6,188 nt of DNA, taken from NCBI GenBank assembly GCA_003537495.1, contig DPSB01000106.1:1-6188 (forward strand), in the 5' to 3' direction. The translations under genes and the position numbers were made by a program. Origin of the DNA: Cytophagales bacterium. Its GTDB lineage: Bacteria; Bacteroidota; Bacteroidia; Cytophagales; Cyclobacteriaceae. Of the stretch, positions 1 to 6,188 are shown in pieces (the stretch's first letter is position 1; each line of letters starts with the position of its first letter). Below the pieces are notes generated by a model, which did not search any database, was not told where the DNA came from, and worked only from the letters and a program-made list of their open reading frames with translations.

Positions 1-19
1 ATTTAGTGGTTGTTCAATT
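1..19 (-). other. start of the ftsA-ftsZ intergenic spacer (cut by window edge)
   Basis: These are the 19 bases that follow the ftsA stop codon on the minus strand; no coding is visible. In this gene order ftsZ normally comes next, but its start lies outside the window, so that is inference from conserved dcw order. The spacer carries the 12-base sequence AACAACCACTAA (minus strand), which also occurs in the ftsQ-ftsA spacer. No terminator-like stem is visible in what is present. Confidence 0.6.
3..14 (-). repeat. 12-base direct repeat, copy after ftsA
   Basis: Minus-strand sequence AACAACCACTAA, starting 5 bases after the ftsA stop codon. It is identical to, and in the same orientation as, the copy at 1339-1350 upstream of the ftsA start. 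Both copies are in non-coding spacers that lead to a division gene (ftsA, and presumably ftsZ). The match is seen directly; a function is not established. Confidence 0.7.
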
Positions 20-1324
20 TTAATATTCGTTCTTTCCATCGAGGTCATCGATTAAAAGACCTTTTGTTTTATTCAGAATGCTGGAAAAGAAATCGGATGT
101 AGATTTTTTCTCTTTCACTTTTACGGGCTGCTTCTGATTTACTTTGTCCTTATACCTTTCTTCGCGTTCGTCCAATGAACGGAAACCAGAAAGTACCAAT
201 CCCACAGCAGTGGCATACATTGGGCTCTTCACTGCTTCAAGTTTGCTTTTACCTAAATGCTCGTTCGGGTAACCAATGCGGGCATCCATACCGGTCATAT
301 ATTCAACCAATTGTTTCAGGCAACTGAGTTGCGAACCACCACCGGTAATTACAATACCGCCAGCCAACCGGTTTTCATAACCTGAGTTAATGATTTCGGT
401 GTGACACATTTCAATAATCTCTTCCATGCGAGCTTGAATAATGCTGGAAAGATTTTTTACTGAAATTTCTTTTGCTGTTCTGTTGCGAATACCGGGAATG
501 GAAACAATCTCGTTCGGGCTTGCTTCTTCGGCAATAGCTTTACCAAAACGGGTTTTCAATTGTTCGGCTTGTTTAGCCATCACCATTAATCCGTGTTGAA
601 TATCGGTTGTAAGAATATTTCCTCCGAAAGGAATTACAGCTGTATGCCTGATGATGTTGTCATGAAACACGGCAATGTCAGTTGTGCCACCGCCAATGTC
701 AATCAAACAAACCCCGGCTTCTTTCTCTTCTTCGCTCAACACCGCAAGGCTTGACGCTAACGGTTCGAGAATCAAATCATCAATTTCCAAACCACCCCTG
801 CGCACACATTTATTAATATTGTTGATGGCGCTGGTTTGTGCGGTGATGATGTGGAAGTCGGCTTCGAGTTTTACACCGCTCATACCTACCGGATCTTTGA
901 TGCCTTCTTCATAATCCACAATATAATCTTGTGGCATTACGTGAATAATCTCGCTACCTGGCGGAATAACAATTCGGTACATGTCTTCCGTTAAACGGTT
1001 TACATCTTCAATGCTTACCTCATCTTCTTTAGAAGTACGGGTTATGCTGCCATGATGAATTGAACTGCGGATATGCTGACCCGCAATACCCACATTCACC
1101 ACACCAATATCAATACCCGACATGTTGCTTGCTTCTTTGATAGCTTTATCAATAGCAAAAACAGTTTTATCAATATTGGTAACAATACCTTTTATTACTC
1201 CTTCCGATTCGGCTTTACCCATGCCCAGCACTTCGAGTTTGCCAAATTCGTTTTTACGGCCAACTATGGCGCAGATCTTGGTTGTTCCGATATCCAGACC
1301 TACTACTATTTTTTCGTTTTCCAT
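20..1324 (-). CDS. ftsA: cell division protein FtsA, actin-like FtsZ membrane anchor
   Basis: FtsA is a cytoplasmic actin-family ATPase that binds the FtsZ C-terminal tail, tethers the Z-ring to the inner membrane and recruits later divisome proteins. The 434-residue product is in the normal family range. Visible motifs: phosphate-1 loop GLDIGTTKI (9-17), the FtsA-specific 1C (SHS2) region at about 85-165, phosphate-2 loop LIDIGGGTTDIAVF (207-220), and the adenosine motif ITGGGSQL (326-333). A charged Lys/Glu-rich linker (about 385-408) leads to a probable amphipathic membrane-targeting helix at about 411-426 (DFFSSILNKTKGLLID), followed by a short acidic tail. The ATG start fits because the phosphate-1 motif begins only 9 residues in. 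It lies 55 bases after ftsQ, the only sizeable gap in the window, preceded by ATTAAAGTC with no Shine-Dalgarno sequence. That leader contains an inverted repeat and a 12-base repeat listed separately. Confidence 0.98.
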   Translation of the reverse strand: MENEKIVVGLDIGTTKICAIVGRKNEFGKLEVLGMGKAESEGVIKGIVTNIDKTVFAIDKAIKEASNMSGIDIGVVNVGIAGQHIRSSIHHGSITRTSKEDEVSIEDVNRLTEDMYRIVIPPGSEIIHVMPQDYIVDYEEGIKDPVGMSGVKLEADFHIITAQTSAINNINKCVRRGGLEIDDLILEPLASSLAVLSEEEKEAGVCLIDIGGGTTDIAVFHDNIIRHTAVIPFGGNILTTDIQHGLMVMAKQAEQLKTRFGKAIAEEASPNEIVSIPGIRNRTAKEISVKNLSSIIQARMEEIIEMCHTEIINSGYENRLAGGIVITGGGSQLSCLKQLVEYMTGMDARIGYPNEHLGKSKLEAVKSPMYATAVGLVLSGFRSLDEREERYKDKVNQKQPVKVKEKKSTSDFFSSILNKTKGLLIDDLDGKNEY

Positions 1325-1379
1325 GACTTTAATCTGTGTTAGTGGTTGTTAGATGTTTGGTGTTATATAGATTAAAAAG
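1325..1379 (-). promoter_or_regulatory. ftsA leader: spacer with inverted repeat and G-free stretch
   Basis: This 55-base spacer is the longest complete non-coding gap in the window. On the minus strand it carries a perfect 8-base inverted repeat: TTTAATCT (plus-strand 1369-1376) and AGATTAAA (1328-1335). The 33 bases between the arms contain no G on the mRNA strand, so that part should be largely unstructured. The downstream arm ends three bases before the ATG, so pairing would cover the ribosome approach. The stem has only one G-C pair and a large loop, so stability is marginal. No convincing Bacteroidota promoter (TTTG and TAnnTTTG boxes) and no Shine-Dalgarno sequence are seen. A role in tuning FtsA translation is inference. 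Confidence 0.4.
1339..1350 (-). repeat. 12-base direct repeat, copy before ftsA
   Basis: Minus-strand AACAACCACTAA, ending 14 bases before the ftsA ATG and lying within the G-free loop of the leader. It is the same sequence and orientation as the copy at 3-14 after ftsA. The identity is seen directly; its meaning (shared leader element, duplicated spacer or chance in A/C-rich DNA) is open. Confidence 0.7.
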
Positions 1380-2144
1380 TTACTCTGCTATTATTTGTCC
1401 TTCATATTCCAGACTTACCCGTTCGTATTTTGTCCAGCCACGCGTAGGTAAAATCTCCTTGTAAAAAATCATCAACTTCCGAAACTTGTTTTCAATATCT
1501 GTTGGCTTTCCAAATTCAACCAACTGACCTGTAACCTGCGGAAGAATGGTAATCTTTCCCTGGCTGTTGATATCCAATTGTGCTACCTGTGCTTTCCAGA
1601 ACTTTTCGTCATTAATAAATTCTATCATCTCCATCAACTTCTTGCCCTCTTCATGCTTGCTCAGATCACCCATCTCGATCAATTGTTTGGCATAACCACC
1701 GCTTATCAGTACAACACGCGAAGTATATTTATCCGATACCGACATGACCACACCATCTTCTGCGATATAAGCATCGGGTGCATCTGATCGAACAATACGC
1801 GCTATGGGTCTTCTCAATTCTACATTCACTACCAGATTACCTTTTAGGTCGCCATACAAATCGGCATCCAGAATGTGTTTATCTTGTTTTAATTTTTTTT
1901 CGATGGCACGCAAATCAACATGATCCAGGCTTGTTCCTTTAATGGATTGACCGCTACCTTCAACCAATCGCAACACATCGGCTTCATCCATAAAATGGTT
2001 TTCGCGCGAGTTGTCGAGTTCAATCACAATATCCTTACAAACCAAACTATTCATTTTGCGTTCGCTGAAAGCAATCAGGAATGAAATAGCTAACAACGCT
2101 ACCGCTACTTTTATTTCTTTCCGTATGTTCAACTTCCACTTCAT
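1380..2144 (-). CDS. ftsQ: cell division protein FtsQ (DivIB family)
   Basis: FtsQ is a single-pass inner-membrane divisome protein that links early cytoplasmic components to the periplasmic synthases through FtsL/FtsB-type partners. The 254-residue product has a short Lys/Arg-rich cytoplasmic start (1-11), one membrane segment at about 12-26 (VAVALLAISFLIAF core), a POTRA-like region at about 36-112 ending in ELRRPIARI, and a beta-rich C-terminal domain from about 120 to the end. Sequence conservation is lower than in its neighbours, as usual for this family, so the call rests on topology, the ELRRPIA stretch after the POTRA and position between murC and ftsA. The ATG start follows the murC stop after one codon-length gap (TAA ACA ATG), which suggests translational coupling. 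There is no Shine-Dalgarno sequence; the start is preceded by A-rich AAAAGATAAACA. The N-terminal cytoplasmic part is short. Confidence 0.93.
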   Translation of the reverse strand: MKWKLNIRKEIKVAVALLAISFLIAFSERKMNSLVCKDIVIELDNSRENHFMDEADVLRLVEGSGQSIKGTSLDHVDLRAIEKKLKQDKHILDADLYGDLKGNLVVNVELRRPIARIVRSDAPDAYIAEDGVVMSVSDKYTSRVVLISGGYAKQLIEMGDLSKHEEGKKLMEMIEFINDEKFWKAQVAQLDINSQGKITILPQVTGQLVEFGKPTDIENKFRKLMIFYKEILPTRGWTKYERVSLEYEGQIIAE

Positions 2145-2147
2145 TGT

Positions 2148-3533
2148 TTATCTTTTATTCAACATTTCTTTAATTGGTTTTACAAACGTATCGATATCGC
2201 CAGCACCTATTGTGGCCAATACTTCTATATCCAGGGCCTCCAGCTTTTGCAAAATATCTTGTTTGGAGCATCTGATTTTTACGGGGCTGGTAATGTCTTT
2301 AAATAACATATCTGAAGTAATGCCGGGTATGGGTTCTTCACGAGCCGGATAGATGTCCATCAATAATACTTCATCAGCCAGACTTAAACTTTTCGAAAAA
2401 CCTTCTGCAAAATCGCGCGTACGCGTGAACAAGTGCGGTTGAAAGATTACAGTAATCTTTTTGCCCTTGTACATTTCCTTTAAAGATTTAAGAAAGGCTT
2501 CAATCTCTGTGGGATGATGCGCGTAGTCATCGATATAAACCAAATCATTTCTGCGGATAACAAATTCGAATCTGCGCTTAACACCACGGAATGATTCAAG
2601 GGCTTCGCGAATGGTTTTGTCATCCACACCAAACTTGCGTGCTACCAGAATAGCCGCAATGGCATTTTCCATGTTATGAAAACCAGGGACACCGAGCTTT
2701 ATCTTGTCGAACTTCCTGTCCAATCCCAGGAGGTCGAACTCAAAAAATCCGTCCCGACTAATCGGAACAATGTTGCCGGCAAAAAACTGTCCCCGGCTCA
2801 TACCATAGGTTTCTTTATTTACGTGTTGAATCTCATTCGCCAACAAAGCAATTGATTCATGCAGTATCAGATTTCCTTTGCGGATAATCTGATTCATAAA
2901 TTCTTTATAGGAACTGAGCATCTGCAAATGATCGCCATAAATATCCAGGTGATCGGCATCGGCAGAAGTTACCACAGCCGTATGCGGAAATAATCTCAAG
3001 AAAGAACGATCAAACTCATCAGCTTCAGCAACAACCAGCGTATCTTTATTTACCTCACCCTGCATCACCAGATTTGATTCGTAGTTGGCTGTAATGCCTC
3101 CTAAGAAAGCAACCATATCTTTACCAGCTGATTTCAAAATATGCGCAATGAGCGAGGATGTAGTCGTTTTACCATGTGTACCTGCAACAGCAATGGTTTT
3201 ATAATTTTTAGTAAGCAACCCTAAAACTTCTGAGCGTTTCAGAATGGTATAGCCTTGTGTTTTCAGGTAGTTATGTTCTACATGATTTTTAGGAATAGCC
3301 GGAGTAAACACAACCAACGTTTTCTCTTTGCTGATGTAACCCGGAATAAACTCTACTTTATCCTCAAAGTGAATTTCCATTCCTTCTGCAATCAACTCAT
3401 GCGTAAGTGGAGTTGGTGTACGATCGTAACCCGCCACGCGCATGCCTTTGTGCTTGAACCAACGCGCCAATGCACTCATGCCGATTCCGCCAATGCCTAA
3501 GAAATAAATACTATCGTATTGATCCAGTTTCAC
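2148..3533 (-). CDS. murC: UDP-N-acetylmuramate--L-alanine ligase MurC
   Basis: MurC is the cytoplasmic ATP-dependent ligase that adds L-alanine to UDP-MurNAc, the first step of stem-peptide assembly. The 461-residue product has all three Mur-ligase domains: the N-terminal UDP-binding loop GIGGIGMS (13-20), the central ATP P-loop AGTHGKTTTS (117-126), the acidic EADEFDRSFL segment (170-179), HLDIYGD (195-201), and GFHNMENAIAA (284-294). In the C-terminal domain are FRGVKRRFEF (315-324), DDYAHHPTEI (335-344), FQPHLFTRTRDF (364-375) and DIYPAREEPIPGI (393-405). The Phe in EADEFD replaces the Ser of the E. coli form, a substitution I associate with Bacteroidota. The start is GTG: no in-frame ATG lies between it and the upstream stop, and the next Met (19) is inside the nucleotide loop. 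It begins two bases after the murG TAG stop, so it is probably translationally coupled. Confidence 0.98.
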   Translation of the reverse strand: MKLDQYDSIYFLGIGGIGMSALARWFKHKGMRVAGYDRTPTPLTHELIAEGMEIHFEDKVEFIPGYISKEKTLVVFTPAIPKNHVEHNYLKTQGYTILKRSEVLGLLTKNYKTIAVAGTHGKTTTSSLIAHILKSAGKDMVAFLGGITANYESNLVMQGEVNKDTLVVAEADEFDRSFLRLFPHTAVVTSADADHLDIYGDHLQMLSSYKEFMNQIIRKGNLILHESIALLANEIQHVNKETYGMSRGQFFAGNIVPISRDGFFEFDLLGLDRKFDKIKLGVPGFHNMENAIAAILVARKFGVDDKTIREALESFRGVKRRFEFVIRRNDLVYIDDYAHHPTEIEAFLKSLKEMYKGKKITVIFQPHLFTRTRDFAEGFSKSLSLADEVLLMDIYPAREEPIPGITSDMLFKDITSPVKIRCSKQDILQKLEALDIEVLATIGAGDIDTFVKPIKEMLNKR

Positions 3534-3535
3534 AA

Positions 3536-4648
3536 CTATTTTATAATCAGTTTTTCAATTTCATTTACTATTTCCTCAGTAGCCTTAGGTTTACCCAGTT
3601 TGGCGATATTCTTGCGGAGTGCTTCGCATTGCTGTTCGTCATAAATCAACTTCAGCGATTCATCTACCAGTTTTGATTTCGCCTCTACATCTTTTATCAT
3701 TCTTGCAGCCTCGGCACTTACCAGCGTAAGGGCATTCTTGGTTTGATGATCTTCGGCTACATTGGGCGATGGCACCAATATACTTGGGCGTTTGGCTAAA
3801 CATAATTCGGAGATGGCCAACGCACCCGCGCGTGAGATCACTACATCGGAAGCGGCATAAGCCAAATCTATTTGCTTCAGGAAATCATAAATCCGGATTC
3901 TGCGCAGATCTTTATTTTGCACCTGAGCCGTTACACTTTCATAATAGGCTTTTCCGGTTTGCCAGATTACCTGCACCCGCGAATCAATCAACTTATCTAT
4001 ACCTGCCAATACACTTTCATTAATTGTTCGTGCACCCAAGCTTCCACCTAAAATCAAAAGTGTTTTTTCTTTATCGGTAAACCCAAAGTGATTCATTGCT
4101 TTTTCCTTCTTGGAATCCAGATCGATAATATCCTTACGTACAGGATTACCGGTAAGGATTACACTATCCTTAGGAAAATACTTATCCATCCCAGAATATG
4201 CCACACATATACGCTGCACTTTATCAGCTACTTGTTTATTGGTAAGGCCAGCGTAAGAATTTTGTTCCTGAATTAAAGAAGGAATTTTATTTCGGGTTGA
4301 TGCCAACAGCATGGGGCCACTGGCATAGCCACCCGTACCAATAACGGCATGTGGTTTAAAGCTTTTTATAATACTACGTGCTTTGAAATAACTAGAGATA
4401 AGTTTAAAAGGAAACAACAGGTTTGAAAAAGTAAGCTTGCGTTGCAAACCACTTATCCACAAACCCACAATTTTATACCCGGCTTCTGGTACGCGTGTCA
4501 TCTCCATGCGACCTTCGGCACCAACAAATAAAATCTCAGCATCGGCATGGCGAATCTTAAACTCATTGGCAATTGCCAATGCAGGAAAGATGTGGCCGCC
4601 TGTTCCGCCACCGGATATAATTAGTCGATATGGTTTTGCTGTACTCAA
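3536..4648 (-). CDS. murG: MurG, UDP-GlcNAc:lipid I GlcNAc transferase (lipid II synthase)
   Basis: MurG is the peripheral inner-membrane GT28 glycosyltransferase that moves GlcNAc from UDP-GlcNAc onto lipid I to make lipid II, the substrate of FtsW. The 370 residues match the usual length. Motifs in order: G-loop GGGTGGHIFPA (13-23), second glycine loop GTGGYASGP (104-112), QEQNSYAG (127-134), GNPVRKDI (167-174), C-domain loop LGGSLGA (200-206), WQTGK (229-233), SRAGALAISEL (272-282, donor-site region) and PSPNVAEDHQTKNA (293-306). The start is TTG. It is well supported, since the ftsW stop lies in the same frame just one codon upstream (TAA TAC TTG) and the G-loop begins at residue 13, leaving no room for an internal Met start. 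There is no Shine-Dalgarno sequence. The weak start and close stop suggest that translation depends on ribosomes finishing ftsW. The gene lies between ftsW and murC. Confidence 0.98.
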   Translation of the reverse strand: MSTAKPYRLIISGGGTGGHIFPALAIANEFKIRHADAEILFVGAEGRMEMTRVPEAGYKIVGLWISGLQRKLTFSNLLFPFKLISSYFKARSIIKSFKPHAVIGTGGYASGPMLLASTRNKIPSLIQEQNSYAGLTNKQVADKVQRICVAYSGMDKYFPKDSVILTGNPVRKDIIDLDSKKEKAMNHFGFTDKEKTLLILGGSLGARTINESVLAGIDKLIDSRVQVIWQTGKAYYESVTAQVQNKDLRRIRIYDFLKQIDLAYAASDVVISRAGALAISELCLAKRPSILVPSPNVAEDHQTKNALTLVSAEAARMIKDVEAKSKLVDESLKLIYDEQQCEALRKNIAKLGKPKATEEIVNEIEKLIIK

Positions 4649-4654
4649 GTATTA
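4646..4654 (-). promoter_or_regulatory. ftsW stop / murG TTG start junction
   Basis: On the minus strand this reads TAA TAC TTG: the ftsW stop, one intervening codon-length gap and the murG start, all in one reading frame. It fixes the murG start, because nothing further upstream is open in frame. It is consistent with termination-reinitiation coupling. Stop-codon read-through would produce an FtsW-MurG fusion, but nothing in the sequence specifically indicates that it happens. Confidence 0.6.
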
Positions 4655-5848
4655 TGCTGCTTTTGCGTCTAAATCTTTTTCTTTCAATTTCTCTTCGCCA
4701 GCCACTTTATGCTGACCCCAGTTTTGTTCTTGTTCGCCTCGGCTTACACTTAATATTATACCAACAGATAAACCTGTAAACACCATTGCAGTGCCTCCCA
4801 TACTAATCAGTGGTAACGGCTGACCAGTAATCGGCCCAAGCCCAACCACAACACCCATGTTTACCATAGCCTGACAGACGAGATCGAACGCGAGACCGGC
4901 AGAGAGCAATCCACCAAATGCCCGTTCACTATTATAAGCGGCCTTCATACCGCGATGCAGCAATATGAGGTAAAGCGTGAGCACGACTATTCCACCAATT
5001 AAACCGTACTCTTCAATTACAATGGCATACACAAAATCAGAATAAGGATGCGGCAAAATATTTCTTTGCTCACTGTTGCCTGGCCCCTTTCCAAAAAAAC
5101 CACCAGTAGCCACAGCAATCATTCCGTGTTGTGCCTGAAAGGGAAGTTCTTTACCTTCCACCACATACGAATAAAAATTCTTTACTCGACTGATAGCAGT
5201 TTCTAAACGTTGGCCGAAATAAAGACCAGCCGAACCTGAAAGTAAACCAATCAGTACCAACATGGCGAGATACCGAACTGGTACGCGACCGATGAACATG
5301 ATTAACATACAGGTTGCAAATACCAGTATGGCCGTTGATAAATTGGTTAAAGCAATCAAGCCGCAAATAACACCGCACCAGATAAGAATGGGTATTAATG
5401 AATCCTTGATGTCGTCTATATTCTGTTGCTTTTTAGAAAGCATACTGGCGAGATTGATAATTAACGCGAGACTGGCGAAGTCAGACGGCTGAAACGAACC
5501 AAACACCGGAATAGAAATCCAACGGTTAGCACCGTTAATACTTACACCATTCGTGAACGTGTAAATCAAAAGCGGAACACTTACCCACAAAGCAAGGCGC
5601 GATATTTTAGAGTAATACCGGTAATCAATTTTATGTGCAAACCACATGGCAGCCAAACCTAAAAACACCATAAAGGTGTGCTTAATTAAAAATGCTTCGG
5701 GACTGGTTGAACGTTTATACGCCAATGTTCCGATTGAACTATACACTACTAAAATGCTGATCAGCGAAAGCGCAAACACTACTGCCCAAATGACTTTATC
5801 ACCTTGCAGGTTTTTATCAGCCCAATCTTTAATTTTACTTAGTCCCAT
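4652..5848 (-). CDS. ftsW: FtsW, SEDS-family septal peptidoglycan glycosyltransferase
   Basis: FtsW is the polytopic inner-membrane SEDS protein that polymerises lipid II into septal glycan, working with a class B penicillin-binding protein. The 398-residue product has about ten hydrophobic segments (roughly 18-37, 55-72, 84-98, 122-138, 150-187 as two, 190-209, 272-298, 311-335, 343-368). Signature stretches: NGANRWI (105-111), FQPSDFASLALI (119-130), GKGPGNSEQRNILPHPYSDFVYAIVIEEYG (252 onward, with the presumed catalytic Asp at 271), and GPITGQPLPLISMGGT (338-353). The common QPSExxK pattern reads QPSDFAS here, with Asp123 and Ser126. After the last membrane segment there is a charged cytoplasmic tail of about 30 residues. 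FtsW rather than RodA is chosen because of the dcw context. ATG start, 11 bases after the murD stop, preceded by CTACTTAAACA without a Shine-Dalgarno sequence. Confidence 0.96.
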   Translation of the reverse strand: MGLSKIKDWADKNLQGDKVIWAVVFALSLISILVVYSSIGTLAYKRSTSPEAFLIKHTFMVFLGLAAMWFAHKIDYRYYSKISRLALWVSVPLLIYTFTNGVSINGANRWISIPVFGSFQPSDFASLALIINLASMLSKKQQNIDDIKDSLIPILIWCGVICGLIALTNLSTAILVFATCMLIMFIGRVPVRYLAMLVLIGLLSGSAGLYFGQRLETAISRVKNFYSYVVEGKELPFQAQHGMIAVATGGFFGKGPGNSEQRNILPHPYSDFVYAIVIEEYGLIGGIVVLTLYLILLHRGMKAAYNSERAFGGLLSAGLAFDLVCQAMVNMGVVVGLGPITGQPLPLISMGGTAMVFTGLSVGIILSVSRGEQEQNWGQHKVAGEEKLKEKDLDAKAA

Positions 5849-5859
5849 TGTTTAAGTAG

Positions 5860-6188
5860 TTACGATTCCACTTCCCGTTTCAACTCCAACACGGCTTCTC
5901 TAAACTGATTGCCTCTATCTTCATAGTTTTTAAATAAATCGAAACTGGCGCATGCCGGTGAAAGCAATACCACATCACCTTTTCTGGCAGACTCCAAGGC
6001 CAAGCGTACCAACTCTTTTACGGTTTGCGTCTCTTTTATTTCTGGAACCAGGCCTCCAAAAAAAGACTTCAATTTATTGTTATCCTTACCGAGGCAGATT
6101 AACGTTTTTACTTTCTGCACAACGTCTGCCTTAATAATGTTATAATCGTTTCCTTTATCAATACCTCCGGCAATCCAGATTAATGGTT
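5860..6188 (-). CDS. murD: MurD, UDP-MurNAc-L-Ala--D-Glu ligase (C-terminal part; 5' end outside window)
   Basis: MurD is the cytoplasmic ligase that adds D-glutamate to UDP-MurNAc-L-Ala, the step after MurC. Only the last 108 codons plus the stop are present; the frame stays open to the window edge, so the gene is cut by the boundary, not truncated in the genome as far as can be seen. The visible part is the Mur-ligase C-terminal domain: it starts PLIWIAGGIDKGNDYN, continues with KTLICLGKDNNKL, and has the strong MurD signature LLSPACASFDLFKNYEDRGNQF, which includes the Ser, Asp and Phe residues that contact the D-Glu substrate in this family. The GTG at 6118-6120 in this frame is an internal Val codon and not a start, because clear MurD sequence continues upstream of it. 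The TAA stop is 11 bases before the ftsW ATG. Confidence 0.96.
   Translation of the reverse strand, partial: PLIWIAGGIDKGNDYNIIKADVVQKVKTLICLGKDNNKLKSFFGGLVPEIKETQTVKELVRLALESARKGDVVLLSPACASFDLFKNYEDRGNQFREAVLELKREVES

Noticed and set aside
1073..1342. Plus-strand open frames opposite ftsA (also 675-914 and 1122-1352)
   Set aside because: They lie antisense to a well-supported FtsA gene, have no recognisable motifs, show low-complexity composition and have no start context. They are shadows of the real frame.
1351..1370. Possible Bacteroidota promoter in the ftsQ-ftsA spacer
   Set aside because: The only TTTG is on the plus strand (opposite to the genes), and its distance to the preceding TA does not fit TAnnTTTG. 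The minus strand has a TATATAA stretch but no matching upstream box.
1328..1376. Rho-independent terminator between ftsQ and ftsA
   Set aside because: The inverted repeat is A/T-rich with a 33-base loop and no T-run after the downstream arm, so it cannot be a standard terminator.
2011..2352. 113-codon plus-strand open frame across the ftsQ-murC junction
   Set aside because: It is antisense to two conserved genes, and its composition (Ile/Ser/Asn/Phe-rich) is what the reverse complement of those genes gives. No domain is recognised.
5151..5378. Minus-strand 75-codon open frame inside ftsW in another frame
   Set aside because: It is fully contained in ftsW, out of frame, and has Cys/Arg/His-rich content with no motif.
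6118..6120. GTG as a start for a short 86-residue protein
   Set aside because: The same frame continues upstream to the window edge with clear MurD sequence (PLIWIAGGIDKGNDYN), so this is an internal codon.
5952..6134. Plus-strand open frame opposite murD
   Set aside because: It is antisense to the MurD signature region and has no supporting features.
1..6188. tRNA, rRNA, CRISPR, insertion sequence or phage features
   Set aside because: The window is filled by six housekeeping genes with short junctions. No repeat arrays, transposase frames, terminal repeats or RNA-gene signatures were seen.

Overview
The window holds a contiguous stretch of the division and cell-wall (dcw) gene cluster. 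Everything reads from the minus strand. In transcription order (right to left) it is murD (3' part only), ftsW, murG, murC, ftsQ, ftsA; the window ends 19 bases past the ftsA stop, where ftsZ would be expected. Almost all of the DNA is coding. Junctions are 11, 3, 2, 3 and 55 bases, so the block looks like one operon, and no internal promoter or terminator could be supported.

The organism is most likely a member of the Bacteroidota, probably of the Cytophagales type. Reasons: the order murD-ftsW-murG-murC-ftsQ-ftsA with neither murB nor ddl between murC and ftsQ; protein signatures typical of the phylum (MurC EADEFDRSF, FtsW LPHPYSDF, MurD SPACASFDLF, MurG PSPNVAEDHQTKNA); moderate-to-low GC; and start sites lacking Shine-Dalgarno sequences but preceded by A-rich DNA. 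The placement below phylum is an inference from memory of protein style.

The genes cover two linked tasks. MurC and MurD are cytoplasmic ligases adding L-Ala and then D-Glu to UDP-MurNAc. MurG converts lipid I to lipid II at the inner membrane face. FtsW polymerises lipid II at the septum. FtsQ (bitopic divisome scaffold) and FtsA (actin-like membrane tether for FtsZ) organise the division site.

I found no previously undescribed system here. The points worth a second look are small: a 12-base sequence found both before ftsA and just after it (in the ftsA-ftsZ spacer); an 8-base inverted repeat flanking a G-free stretch of the ftsA leader; non-ATG starts for murG (TTG) and murC (GTG); two junctions of the form stop, one codon, start, all in one reading frame; and an FtsW protein with Asp and Ser where the common QPSExxK motif has Glu and Lys.
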